A stretch of 64,000 bases of DNA, from assembly GCF_905171775.1 (NCBI RefSeq), contig NC_053494.1, positions 192,829,544 through 192,893,543 of the forward strand, given 5' to 3'. The position numbers were made by a program, and so were the translations under genes. Of the stretch, positions 33,295 to 43,529 are shown piece after piece. Source of the stretch: Rana temporaria (taxonomy: Eukaryota > Chordata > Amphibia > Anura > Ranidae). Under the pieces are notes generated by a model, which was not told the origin of the DNA, searched no databases, and saw only the letters and a program-made list of their open reading frames with translations. Positions within the stretch are counted from its first letter, which is position 1, and the number at the start of each line of letters is the position of its first letter.

Positions 33295-33776
33295 GGCCCC
33301 ATACAGACGACCGAACATGTCTGCTGAAACTGGTCCGCGGACCAGTTTCAGCAGACATGTTCGGTCGTCTGTACAGCCGAGCGGACAGGATTCCACCGTA
33401 CATTTGCCCGCCGGGCCTTTTTCGAGCGGGCAAATATTTCTAAACATGTTTAGAAACATGCCCGCTGGAATCCTGTCCGTCGGACATGTTCGGTCGTCTG
33501 TACAGACCTACCGTACATGTCCGAGCGGCCGCCATCCCTCGCATGCGTCGAATGACTTTGACGCATGCGTGGAAGCATTTAACTGCCAGGGCCGCGCACG
33601 TCGGCGCGTCATCGTCGTGGCGACGGCGCGGCCTCGTCGCCGCGTATTGAGTACGCACGGATTTCTGTATGATGGTGAGTACAGCCATCATACAGAAATC
33701 TCCGGGCAGACATGTACGCTGAAAACGGTCCGGCGGACCGTTTTCATCGTACATGTTTGCTCGTCTGTACGGGGCC
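33295..33776. mobile_element. Palindrome-rich MITE E
   Basis: GGCCCCATACAGACGA at the left pairs with TCGTCTGTACGGGGCC at the right. Flanks read TTA and TAA, so the duplication is TA or a mutated TTA. Internal palindromes include a perfect 72-bp one (33,302-33,373), CTAAACATGTTTAG at 33,440-33,453, an inverted pair ATTTCTGTATGATGG near 33,661-33,700, and AAAACGGTCCGGCGGACCG near 33,722. Open frames are arm shadows. Confidence 0.82.
33302..33373. repeat. Perfect 72-bp palindrome, no spacer
   Basis: Positions 33,302-33,337 are the exact reverse complement of 33,338-33,373. The centre is GGTCCGCGGACC. The left base at 33,301 breaks symmetry. Confidence 0.93.
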
Positions 33777-34247
33777 TAAGGGCTACCTCCTAGGTGTTCT
33801 AAGCAATGTTAAGTATGGCCGTCGTTCCCGCGTCGAAATTTAAAAAATCACGTCGTTTGCGTAAGTCGTCCGTGAATGGTGCTGGACGCCATTTACGTTA
33901 ACGTCTAAACAAATGACGTCATTTAGCGCAATGCACGTCGGGTAATTTTCCAGACGGAGCATGCGCAGTACGTTCGGCGCGGGAACGCGCCTAATTTAAA
34001 TGGTGCCCGCCCCATTTGAATTAGGCGGGCTTGCGCCGACCGGATTTACGCTACACCACCGCAAGTTTACAGGTAAGAGCCTTGTGAATCAGGCACTTAC
34101 GCTGTAAACCTGCGGCGGTGTAACGTAAATCAGATACGTTACGCTGCCGCGGAGCAATGTAAATGTATCTGAATCTGGCCCTATGTCTCTATACCCTGTA
34201 AACAGTCATTTCAGCAAAAAAAATGTTTTCCTTTAGTGACCCTTTAA

Positions 34248-35228
34248 CCACTTAAGGACCGCCTCATGTCAGCAGAATGGCACAGGCAGGCACATCAACG
34301 TATATATACGTGCCCTGCTTGACGTGGGTCCGATCGGAACCCCCCCCCCGGTACATGCGGCGGTCCCCGTGGCTTCAGGAGCGATCCGGGACGACGGCGC
34401 GGCTATTCGTTTATAGCCACTCCGTCGCGATCGCTCCCCGGAGCTGAAGAACGGGGAGAGCCGTGTGTAAACACGGCTTCCCCGTGCTTCACTGTGTCGG
34501 CGCATCGATCGCGTCATCCTATTTATAGGGAAGACACGATCGATGACGTCATTCCTACAGCCACACCCCCCTACACTAGTAAACACACACTAAGTGAACA
34601 CTAAATGTTACAGCGCCCCCTGTGTTTAACTCCCAAACTGCAACTGTCATTTTCACAATAAAGAATGCAATTTAAATGCATTTTTTGCTGTGAAAATGAC
34701 AATTGTCCCAAAAATGTGTCAAAATTGTCCGAAGTGTCCGCCATAATGTCGCAGTCACGAAAAAATCGCTGATCGCCGCCATTAGTAGTAAAAAAAATTA
34801 AATAAATAAAAATGCAAAAAAACTATCCCCTATTTTGTAAACACTATAAATTTTGCGCAAACCAACCGATAAACGATTATTGCGATTTTTTTTATCAAAA
34901 ATAGGTAGAAGAATACGTATCGGCCTAAACTGAGGAAAAAAAAAATGTTATATATGTTTTTGGGGGATATTTATTATAGCAAAAAGTAAAAAATATTGCA
35001 TTTTTTTCAAAATTGTCGCTCTATTTTTGTTTATAGCGCAAAAAATAAAAACCGCAGAGGTGATCAAATACCACCAAAAGAAAGCTCTATTTGTGGGGAA
35101 AAAAAGACGCCAATTTTGTTTGGGAGCCACGTCGCACGACCGCGCAATTGTCTGTTAAAGCGACGCAGTCCCGAACTGTAAAAACCCCTTGGGTCTTTAG
35201 GCAGCATTTTGGTCCGGGGCTTAAGTGG
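34248..35228 (+). mobile_element. TTAA element (CCACTT ends), copy 2
   Basis: Begins CCACTTAAGGACCGCC and ends GGGGCTTAAGTGG, with TTAA at 34,244-34,247 and 35,229-35,232. It has an internal hairpin around GCAATTTAAATGCATTT, poly-C at 34,341-34,349, and CCGCAGAGGTGATCAAATAC. About 981 bp, no transposase. Probable piggyBac- or Kolobok-dependent element (inference). Confidence 0.88.
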
Positions 35229-35350
35229 TTAATTGAACAAGCTGGGGTTAGAAGCTCATTGGTTTCTCTGTAGAAGTGAGCATAATTTTGCACTTCCCAG
35301 CTTTAGTAAATAAACCCCAATTGTGTACTTAAAAGTGGGGTATGCCTGTA

Positions 35351-35974
35351 TATATTTTTTGATTTGGTATAAGTATGCCGCTCGGGAAAGTCTGGGTATG
35401 TGACTCAAGCCAGAGAGTTAGCAGGATAGCCAAGCAACTGGCAGTTTCCATTGTTTTCTTGGGAAAGTTCTCCTTTAATCAAAGACCTTTATAACAATAC
35501 CAGCCAGCATCACATGCTACCCCCCTCGCCAATTTCCCACAGTGCACCTGTCTCACAGCCCATCTGCTAGGATCTGTCTGCTGTCCAAATCCCCCACAAA
35601 ACACCATCTCTGTGATAACTGGCGATCCAGCTGTGAAGAAGCTTTAAAAATTCATAATCGCCCCAACTGGGAGATGTTACTTTTTACAAACTTTCTAGTG
35701 TTCGCTTTATAGAATTTTTAAGTTCCATCAACGTCAAAGTATCAATTTAAGGTTAGTAAGTGGAAATAATGATGTTGACAGGGAAAAATAAGAGAGTCCA
35801 CCATGAAAAAGGATTACACAGTTGCCTAAGGGCTCATTCAAACGTGGCTTGTGGCAATGTGCATTAAAACGCATGTTTTAACAAGCAATAGTGCAACACG
35901 CATTAACCCATCTCTTTAACTGAGGGGAATTGCAGTGCCTTTAATTGTGATTGGCACCTGAACACACTGTAGAG
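35351..35974. other. Unassigned non-coding stretch
   Basis: No gene or complete repeat. GGGCTCATTCAAACGTG near 35,830 resembles one end of the GGGCCTCTTTCAAAC family at 44,327. Confidence 0.35.
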
Positions 35975-36585
35975 CAAGCAACCTTTCTCAACCTTTGCAA
36001 CACAAAGGAACCCCTGAAATAATTTTCTGGTCTCAGGGAACACCTGCTAAAAATTACTATAACTACAACTTATAATTCATTAGTGTGTTAGCAATCTGAG
36101 CAGAAGTTCAAACCCCCCGGACCCCCCCCCACCCCCTTTGCGCAAACTCTCTTGGGACATTTAACAGGTCCCAGAAGGCTACGGGACCATTTACAAAACA
36201 CAGGGTAGCTCACACATGCATTGTGAACCAGCAAGGAGTCATATCTGGCTTCCCACACTAAAGATGGCGGCGCTGGGGACCCGAGGACCGGTAAAGAACT
36301 GGCTCAGATGAGGACAATGCTGGGCCATTAAACAGGTGAGTGCCCTTTTACTAAAAGTCAGTAGCTACAGTATTTATAGCTGCTGGCTTTAAATTGTTTG
36401 TTCCTAGGGTGAAGTCAGTTGAGACGTGCCCCCTTATATTGGTGGTCAGTTAAGTTCCTCCTTACATCAGTGGTGACCCCTTTACATTGATGGTAACTAG
36501 AAGAACGACCCCATTACTTTTGCTTGGTGCTGGGTGCTTTCTTACATGAGGAGAAAGCTTTTTTTAATATAGAGGAACCCTTAAA

Positions 36586-37755
36586 AAGAATGTTCCTTAC
36601 ATTGGTGATCATTAGGAAGAATGGGCCAGATTCACAGTGGAGATACGACGGCGCATCTCCTGATACGCCGTTGTATCTCTGTTTCTATCTATACGACTGA
36701 TTCATAGAATCAGTTACGCATAGATAGCCAGAAGATCCGACAGGTGTAATTGTTTTACACTGTCGGATCTTAGGATGCAATACCGCGGCCGCCGCTGGGG
36801 GGAGTTCGCGTCGTAAACCAGCGTCGGGTATGCAAATTAGGAGTTACGGCGATTCACGATGGATTTTTGCATTCGCTACGTCGCCGCTAGTCTAGTTTCC
36901 CGTCGCAAAGTTAGTCATCGTTTTTGGTGCCCTAACTTTACACAGCACACGTATGTGCTGTATAAAGTATGGCCGTCGTTCCCGCGTCGAAATTTGAAAA
37001 TTTTTCCTTCTTGCGTAAGATGTCCGGGAATATGGAAGTACGCTACGCACGTCGCGGTTCGAAAAAATTACGTCACTTCGCGCAAAGCACGGTCGGAATT
37101 TCGAAACAGAGCATGCGCAGTAGGTCCGGCGCGGGAGCGCGCCTAATTTAAATGGCACACGCCCCTTTGAATTACGCGGGCTTACGCCAGAGGCCGCCAG
37201 CGTAAGTTTTCATTGCAAGTGCTTTGTGAATCAGGCACTTGCGATGAAAACTTGCGGCGGTGTAACGTATCTACGATACGTTACGCCGCCGCACTTCTAC
37301 GTGAATCTGGCCCAATGTTCCTTACATTGGTGATCAGTGGGAAGAATGCTCCTTACATTGGTTCTCAGTGGGACGAATGTTCCTTACATTGGTGATCAGT
37401 GGGAAGAATGTTCCTTACATTGGTGATCAGTGAGAAGAATGTCCCTTACATTGGTGATCAGTGGGAAGAATGTTCCTTACATTGGTGATCAGTGGGAAGA
37501 ATGTTCCTTACATTGGTGATCAGTGAGAAGAATGTTCCTTACATTGGTGATCAGTGAGAAGAATGTCCCTTACATTGGTGATCAGTGGGAAGAATGTCCC
37601 TTACATTGGTGATCAGTGAGAAGAATGTCCCTTACATTGATGGTCAGTGGGAAGAATGTTCCTTACTTTGATGGTCAGTGGGAAGAATGTTCCTTACATT
37701 GATGGTCAGTGGGAAGAGTGTTCCTTACATTGGTTCTCAGTGGGACGAATGTTCC
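36586..37755 (+). repeat. 31-bp minisatellite, split by a MITE
   Basis: The unit is AATGTTCCTTACATTGGTGA followed by TCAGTGGGAAG, repeated about 14 times from 37,314 to 37,755, with one unit before the MITE at 36,586-36,622. Variants carry CTCAGTGGGAC or GTCAGTGG. Confidence 0.92.
36623..37313. mobile_element. GGGCC-family MITE, copy 8
   Basis: Begins GGGCCAGATTCACAGTGGAG and ends GTGAATCTGGCCC. AAT is duplicated at 36,620-36,622 and 37,314-37,316, within a minisatellite unit, which proves insertion. Confidence 0.92.
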
Positions 37756-37840
37756 AATACAGCAGGTATTTACATGAGTCAGAAATTGCTCAAGGAACCT
37801 CTAGCAACCTTTGAAGGAACCCTAGTTTGGAGAGCTGGCA

Positions 37841-38740
37841 TTTTCTATTGCAGTGTACAGTGAGGCAAATTCCACCAAAGCCAGACTTATGCTGGGGCAG
37901 CTGTAGTGATCAGCCAAGAAGACCCACCATGATTTCAGCCATTATATTGAGGGAACTGGACAGGTATGTGTATAAACAAGAAACAAACAAAAATGTATTT
38001 ATAACTTGTATTGTTTTATTTTCCCATTGTCAGGCCTTGATACTTCCAGATACATCTGTCAGCAGAATTGTAAATATGGGATTTTCCAAGTCATTTGTTT
38101 GGGGCTGCTGGCAGTAGTCTCAAGACTCCCTGCAGCTCATGTAAGATGTAGCCATCTCTAATTATTTTTATGCTTTTCACTGATGGACTTTTTCAGCCCT
38201 GTGCAAGCTTTTACATATAAAGCTGACAGTGTGCTGGCTTAAGGACTGTGTTCTGGTTTTAATTTTATGGGTTGTAATGATATAACATGATTAGTAACAG
38301 AAGGGTTGGGGCTGTAGGAAGGGCGCCATCATTCATGTTTGACTAGAGCAGCACAACCTTTAATATGGCCCTGGTGAGGAGATCTCCTGAGGTCTTATGA
38401 TACACATTTACTATAGAATGTGCCCTCTTGCTCTGTCAGACTGTCTATGGATGCTAAATGTTTTCGGTAAACATACCTCCCCATTCAGGGAAATCTGCGT
38501 TATTCCCCAATCATCTGTTACCTGGGTCACGCCACATTCCAGTGCTTACTGTTCCATCCTCCCCTCTGTGCCATGCATTCTATTAAATCATTGGTGACAT
38601 GTTTTCATACTTGGTCTTAATGTTTGCCTACCCTTCATGACCAAGATGAGTTTTTCTGCCGCTTGGATCCAGTAGAATTTAATATGCAATGGTAAGACCA
38701 GCTAGCCATGACATATGTCTATGTGAATTTGGTGGGGTTT
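37841..38740. other. Unassigned non-coding stretch
   Basis: No repeat border or exon recognised. Open frames at 37,827-38,117 and 38,397-38,597 are short and featureless. Confidence 0.35.
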
Positions 38741-38793
38741 AATAATGACCTTTTAAAGGTACAGTCAAAATGGAACACTAAAAATGTGCTTAA

Positions 38794-39243
38794 AGGGTCA
38801 CTAAAGGAAAACCTTTTTTTTGCTGAAATGACTGTTTACAGGGTATAAAGACATAAAAGTTAACTGATTCCTTTTAAAAATGATTAAAAATAGATTAAAT
38901 TCAATCATATAATCTGCCTCTAGTTTCACTTTCGGTTTTAAACTGGTTTCATGTTTCTGTGAAGTAAAGAGACCCACAGAACAAAAACAAACAAATCCAG
39001 GGCAGTGTTTTGTTTTTAAAATGAATCTGATTGGTTCTGAGGAGTTTTAGACACACAGCTTGGACCACAGTGAAAAGCTGCCATGAGATTTTTCATAAGG
39101 AGCCAGACAAGCTGGAAGTGTGGAGATCACAGCAGAATTACAGCTACTTCAAAGCAAAAACGAACAATGAGGACATGAAACCAGTACTGCAGTAAGGTAG
39201 AGGAAGCCATTTAGCTAAAAAAATATTTTCCTTTAGTGATCCT
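38794..39243. mobile_element. TTAA MITE B, copy 2
   Basis: 450 bp, begins AGGGTCACTAAAGGAAA and ends TTTAGTGATCCT, with TTAA at 38,790-38,793 and 39,244-39,247. Inserted in one copy of a local tandem duplication. Confidence 0.88.
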
Positions 39244-39306
39244 TTAACTACCTCAATACTGGGCACTTTCACCCCCTTCCTTCCCAGACCAACTTTCAGC
39301 TTTTAA

Positions 39307-40265
39307 CCACTTCCCGACCACCGCATGTATATGTACGTCCACAGAATGGCACGTACAGGCAAATGGGCGTACATGGGACCCCCCCCCCGCTACATGCGGC
39401 GGTCGGGTTCCCTCGGGGAGCGATCCGGGACGACGGCGCGGCTATTCGTTTATAGCCGCCCCGTCGCGATCGTTCCCCGGAGCTGAAGAACGGGGAGAGC
39501 CATATGTAAACACGGCTTCCCCGTGCTTCACTATGGAGCTGCATTGATCGAGTGATCCCTTATGTAGGGAGACTTGATCGATGACGTCATTCCTACAGCC
39601 ACACCCCCCTACAGTTGTAAACACACACTAGGTGAACACTAAATCCTACAGCGCCCCCTGTGGTTAACTCCCAAACTGCAACTGTCATTTTCACAATAAA
39701 CAATGCAATTTAAATGCATTTTTTGCTGTGAAAATGACAATGGTCCCAAAAATGTGTCAAAATTGTCCGAAGTGTCCGCCATAATGTCGCAGTCACGAAA
39801 AAAATCGCTAATCGCCGCCATTAGTTGTAAAAAAATAAAAAAATAATAAAAATGCAATAAAACTATCCCCTATTTTGTAAACGCTATAAATTTTGCGCAA
39901 ACCAATCGATAAATGCTTATTGCGATTTTTTTTACCAATAATACGTAGAATACGTATCGGCCTAAACTGAGGGAAAAAAATAATTTATATATGTTTTTGG
40001 GGGATATTTATTATAGCAAAAAGTAAAAAATATTGCATTTTTTTCAAAATTGTCGCTCTATTTTTGTTTATAGCGCAAAAAATAAAAACCGCAGAGGTGA
40101 TCAAATACCACCAAAAGAAAGCTCTATTTGTGGGGAAAAAAGGACGCCAATTTTGTTTGGGAGCCACGTCGCACGACCGCGCAATTGTCTGTTAAAGCGA
40201 CGCAGTGCCGAATCGCAAAACCTGGCCTGGGCATTTAGCTGCCTAAAGGTCCGGGGCTTAAGTAG
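39307..40265 (+). mobile_element. TTAA element (CCACTT ends), copy 3
   Basis: Begins CCACTTCCCGACCACCGC and ends GGGGCTTAAGTAG, flanked by TTAA at 39,303-39,306 and 40,266-40,269. Close relative of 34,248-35,228 across its length, including ACCGCAGAGGTGATCAAAT. Sits at the junction of a tandem duplication. Confidence 0.88.
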
Positions 40266-40317
40266 TTAATGACTTGTTAAAGGTACAGTCAAAATGGAAC
40301 ACTAAAAATGTGCTTAA

Positions 40318-40680
40318 CCCCCTCAATACTGGGCACTTTCACCCCCTTCCTTCCCAGACCAACTTTCAGCTTTTAATGCTTTCGCACTTTCAGTGACAAT
40401 TACTCAGTCATGCTACACTGTAAAAAAATATAAAGTGGTATACCGCTAAAGTGCAAAAAAATACTTAAAACAGCAGCAACAAACCATGTGATATCATTAT
40501 AGTAAATGTAAATAAAAGACAAAATAGTCGCACTTGATCAATATAAATCTGAAAATGTATCATATTGTAGTGCATATTGAAAAACAATGCTACACTGTAC
40601 CCAAATTAAATTGTTATCATTTTGTTCACACAAATAGAGCTTTATTTTGGTGGTGTTTAATCAAATTTTTGTGCATTTGT
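40318..40680 (+). repeat. Truncated TTAA-type element with nested retro-insertion
   Basis: CCCCCTCAATACTGGGCACT, then GCTTTCGCACTTTCAGTGAC and ACCCAAATTAAATTG, match the order of sequence in 22,619-22,800. No right end is seen; it abuts the Tc1 start. Confidence 0.6.
40423..40586 (+). mobile_element. 164-bp insertion with 13-bp target duplication
   Basis: ATGCTACACTGTA is present at 40,410-40,422 and 40,587-40,599. The long, variable duplication indicates target-primed retrotransposition. The insert begins AAAAAATATAAAGTGGTATA, which resembles anuran Penelope-like ends (recall). No coding sequence. Confidence 0.78.
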
Positions 40681-40867
40681 ATTCTGCCCCCCCTTACTCT
40701 GATACCCCTAATGAAAATCTAGTGGAACCAATTTCCTTTAGAGGTCACCTAATTAGAAAATAGAGTCCACCTGTGTGTAATTTAATCTCAGTATAAATAG
40801 CTGCTCTGTGAAGCCCTCAGAGGTTTGTTAGAAAACCTTAGTCAACAAATAGCATCATAAAGTTTAA

Positions 40868-41731
40868 CCCCCCTGACGGTAAACACAAGCGTGACTCGGG
40901 GTTGGTTTTACATGTTAGGATCGGCAAACCCGAGTCACGCTCGGGCTGTACGGGCTTACCTTTCGCTGGATCCACAGGCTTGGTTTACTCACCTTGTCCC
41001 TGGATCCAGCGATGCCACCCGCTGTGTGAGCGAGCGGGACCTCCTCGCTCGATTCACAGTCCCCGTGTGACGCCGATCTCCGTTCCCTGCGACGTTACGA
41101 CGCACGGGGACGGAGAACGGCGCCAAATTCAAAAAAGTAAACAAACACATTACATACAGTATACTGTAATCTTATAGATTACAGTACTGTATGTAAAAAA
41201 TACACACCCCCCTTGTCCCTAGTGGTCTGTCCAGTGTCCTGCATGTACTTTTATATAATAAAAAATGTCATTTCTGCCTAAAAACTGTAGATTGTCCAAA
41301 AGTGTCCCTTTATGTCAAAAATGGTTTTAGATCAGCTAGAAAACAGCGATAATAAATTATAATCACTTGCAGAAATGTGCGATAGCGATTTGCGGGGAAA
41401 TTCGTCATAAAAAAAAAAAAAATAATGACAGCGACAATTCTGCAACTGCAAATTTCAGTGATTTTGAGTTGATTACATTATTGAATAATTTTTATTATAA
41501 TTATATTATTATTTGTTATAATTATTTATAATTATTTATTATATTATAATTTATAATTTTGTTTTAAAAAAAAAATCATACCCGGGATGCCTACAAGACT
41601 CTTGCTTGGTCAGATTTAAGTGAGTTATTTCTAAAAATTACAGGCCTACAGTATAAAACGCCAATTTCCTTGCAAAATAAATGTACCGCTTTTGGTACGT
41701 AATTCCAGACAGAATCATACCGCCAGGGAGG
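40868..41731. mobile_element. TTAA MITE with CCCTCCTGGCGGTA-type ends, copy 2
   Basis: Begins CCCCCCTGACGGTAAACAC and ends TACCGCCAGGGAGG, flanked by TTAA at 40,864-40,867 and 41,732-41,735. 864 bp against 865 bp for the 6,276 copy, with the same AATTATTTATTATATTATAA tract near the right third. It disrupts the start of the Tc1 transposase. Confidence 0.92.
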
Positions 41732-42404
41732 TTAAGGAACACACCAGACAGGTCAGCGATAAAGTTGGAGAAGTTTAAAGCAGGGTTAGGGTATAAAAAA
41801 TATCTCAAGTTTTGAACATCTCACAGAGCACTGTTCAATACATCATCCAAAAATGGAAAGAGTATGGCACAACTGCAAACCTACCAAGACATGGCCGTCC
41901 ACCTAAACTGACAGGCCAGGCAAGGAGAACATTAATCAGAGAAGCAGCCAAGAGGCCCATGGTAACTCTGGAGGAGCTGCAGAGATCCTTGGCTCAGGTG
42001 GGAGAATCTGTCCACAGGACAACTATTAGTCGTGCACTCCACAAATCTGCCCTTTATGGAAGAGTGGCAAGAAGAAAGCCATTGTTGAAAGAAAGCCATA
42101 AGAAGTCTTGTTTGCAGTTTGCGAGAAGCCATGTGGGGGACACAGCAAACATGTGAAGAAGGTGCTCTGGTCAGATGAGACCAAAATTTTACTTTTTGGC
42201 CTAAAAGCAAAATTATATATGTGGCAGAAAACTAACACTGGACATCACTCTGAACACATCATCCCTACTGTGAAACATGGTGGTGGCAGCTTCTTGGTGG
42301 TGTTCTGGGGATGCTCATCTTCAGCAGGGACAGGGAGGCTGGTCAGAGGTGATAGGAAGATGGATGGAGCCAAAAACAGGGCAATCTTAAAAGAAAACCT
42401 GTTA
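41732..42404 (+). pseudogene. Tc1 transposase, N-terminal and first catalytic part
   Basis: The frame from 41,812 to 42,156 encodes a paired-type helix-turn-helix DNA-binding region (STVQYIIQKWKEYGTTANLP, then GRPPKLT), and the +1 frame continues 42,108-42,404. That part contains WSDETKILLFG, whose Asp is the first residue of the DDE/DDD triad, and a glycine-rich HGGGS segment. Frame changes lie upstream of 41,812 and at about 42,150 (a stop right after GDTANM). The original start codon is lost next to the MITE at 40,868. Not functional. Confidence 0.88.
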
Positions 42405-42974
42405 TGCTGCGTACACACGACCGTTATTCATGTCATGCAAAAAAACAATGTTTTTCTTGAAGTAATTTGTCGTGATTCCTCTCAAGCCTGCCTTGCATAA
42501 AGACGTTCGTGAAAAAAATGATTGAGCAAAGCGCGGTGACGTACGACGAGACTTTAAAGGGGAAGTTCCATTCACATGGCGCCACCTTTTGGGCTGCTTT
42601 TGCTGATCCTCGTGTTAGTAAAAGTTGGGTGAGAGACGATTCGCGCTTTTCAGTCTTCGTGCTTTTCAGTCCGTTACAGCGTGACGAATGTGCTATCTCC
42701 ATTACAAATGCTAGTTTTACCAGAACGAGCGCTCCCGTCTCATAACTTTCTTCTGAGCATGCAAGTTTTTTCCCCCTCATAAAAGCGTACACACGACCGT
42801 TTTTTCACGATGTGAAAAAGAACGACGAGAAAAAATAGAGCAGGTTCTAAAAAAAAAAATTCTCCCATTTTTCTCATTGAGAAATGCTATGGACCATACA
42901 CACGACAGTTTTTCACAACCAGTTTAAAAAATTATATTTTTCTCGTCATGAAAAACGGTCGTGTGTACGGGGCA
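42405..42974. mobile_element. PIF/Harbinger-like MITE in Tc1
   Basis: Begins TGCTGCGTACACACGACCGT and ends ACGGTCGTGTGTACGGGGCA. TTA is duplicated at 42,402-42,404 and 42,975-42,977. 570 bp, no transposase. Open frames within it are shadows. Confidence 0.9.
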
Positions 42975-42977
42975 TTA

Positions 42978-43340
42978 GAATCTGCAAAAGACTTAAGATT
43001 TGGACGGAGGTTCACCTACCAGCAAGACAACGACCCTAAACATACAGCCAGAGCTACAATGGAATGGTTTAGATCAAAGCATATTCATGTGTTAGAATGA
43101 CCCAGTCAAAGTCCAGACCTAAATCCAAACGAGAATCTGTGGCAAGACTTGAAAATCGCTGTTCACAGATGCTCTCCATCCAATCTGACAGAGCTTGAGC
43201 TATTTTGCAAAGAATAATGAGCAAAAACTTGACTCTCCTAGATGTGCAAAGCTGGTAGAGACATCCCCAAAAAGACTTGCAGCTGTAATTGCAGAGAAAG
43301 GAGGTTCTACTGACTCAAGGGGGCTGAATACAAATGTACC
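42978..43340 (+). pseudogene. Tc1 transposase, C-terminal part
   Basis: Continues the transposase after the MITE: QQDNDPKHTARATMEWF contains the second catalytic Asp and SPDLNPNENLWQDLK the third acidic residue. An in-frame TGA at 43,098-43,100 separates them. The remaining 3' part is frame-shifted. Together with the upstream block this covers most of a ~340-residue Tc1 transposase, all inactive. Confidence 0.9.
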
Positions 43341-43529
43341 CCACATTTTTTACATATATATAAAAAAAAATGAAAACCATTGATCATTTTCCTTCCACCT
43401 GACAATTATGTGCCACTTTGTGTTAGTCTATCATATAAAATCCAAAATAAAATATATTTACGTTTTTGGTTGTAACATGACAAAGTGTGGAAAATTCCAA
43501 GACGTTTAAATACTTTTTCAAGGCACTGT

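Larger units (their letters stand above)
32985..34181. mobile_element. GGGCC-family MITE, copy 7, interrupted
   Basis: Begins GGGCCAGATTCACAAAAGAG and ends CTGAATCTGGCCC, flanked by TAT at 32,982-32,984 and 34,182-34,184. Interrupted by a 482-bp palindromic element at 33,295. Confidence 0.88.
32641..34243. mobile_element. TTAA MITE B, copy 1, interrupted
   Basis: Begins AGGGTCACTAAAGGAAA and ends TTTCCTTTAGTGACCCT, with TTAA at 32,637-32,640 and 34,244-34,247. The right TTAA is shared with the next element. A GGGCC-family element sits inside. The intact relative is 38,794-39,243. Confidence 0.88.
32549..35318. mobile_element. MITE H (TTTATTTACTAAAGCTGG ends), interrupted
   Basis: The left part (32,549-32,638) pairs with the right part (35,233-35,318): TTTATTTACTAAAGCTGG against CCAGCTTTAGTAAATAAA, and ACCAATGAGCTTC against GAAGCTCATTGGT-like sequence. 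AAT is duplicated at 32,546-32,548 and 35,319-35,321. Two TTAA elements sit in its loop. Confidence 0.82.
32520..35348. mobile_element. TA-flanked MITE (outermost of a five-level nest)
   Basis: Begins CAGGCATACCCCAC and ends GTGGGGTATGCCTG, flanked by TA on each side (32,518-32,519; 35,349-35,350). Its own sequence is only ~56 bp; the rest is inserted DNA. AGTACACAAT and its complement are also inverted. Confidence 0.82.
35975..37840. mobile_element. hAT-like element carrying a 31-bp minisatellite
   Basis: AGCAACCTTTCTCAACCTTT at the left and AGCAACCTTTGAAGGAACCC / GTTTGGAGAG at the right recall an anuran hAT family. Between them lie degenerate, then regular, 31-bp repeats. A GGGCC MITE is inserted at 36,623. 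No target duplication could be confirmed. Confidence 0.5.
40685..43528 (+). mobile_element. Tc1-type transposon, interrupted by two MITEs
   Basis: The 3' end TTTTTCAAGGCACTG (ending 43,528) is a recognisable Tc1 terminus. The 5' terminal repeat has been lost or altered near 40,665-40,690. Tc1 sequence occupies 40,685-40,863, 41,732-42,404 and 42,975-43,528, about 1.4 kb in all. Two MITEs with clear duplications (TTAA and TTA) interrupt it. Lineage: a Tc1 group widespread in frogs and fish, from recall of its sequence. Confidence 0.88.

Noticed and set aside
33317..33793. 158-residue plus-strand frame and 104-residue minus-strand frame
   Set aside because: Both arise from the inverted repeats of element E and have mirrored peptide segments.
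37314..37755. CRISPR-like array of regular repeats
   Set aside because: The 31-bp units are contiguous with no spacers, and the context is eukaryotic repeat DNA. It is a minisatellite.
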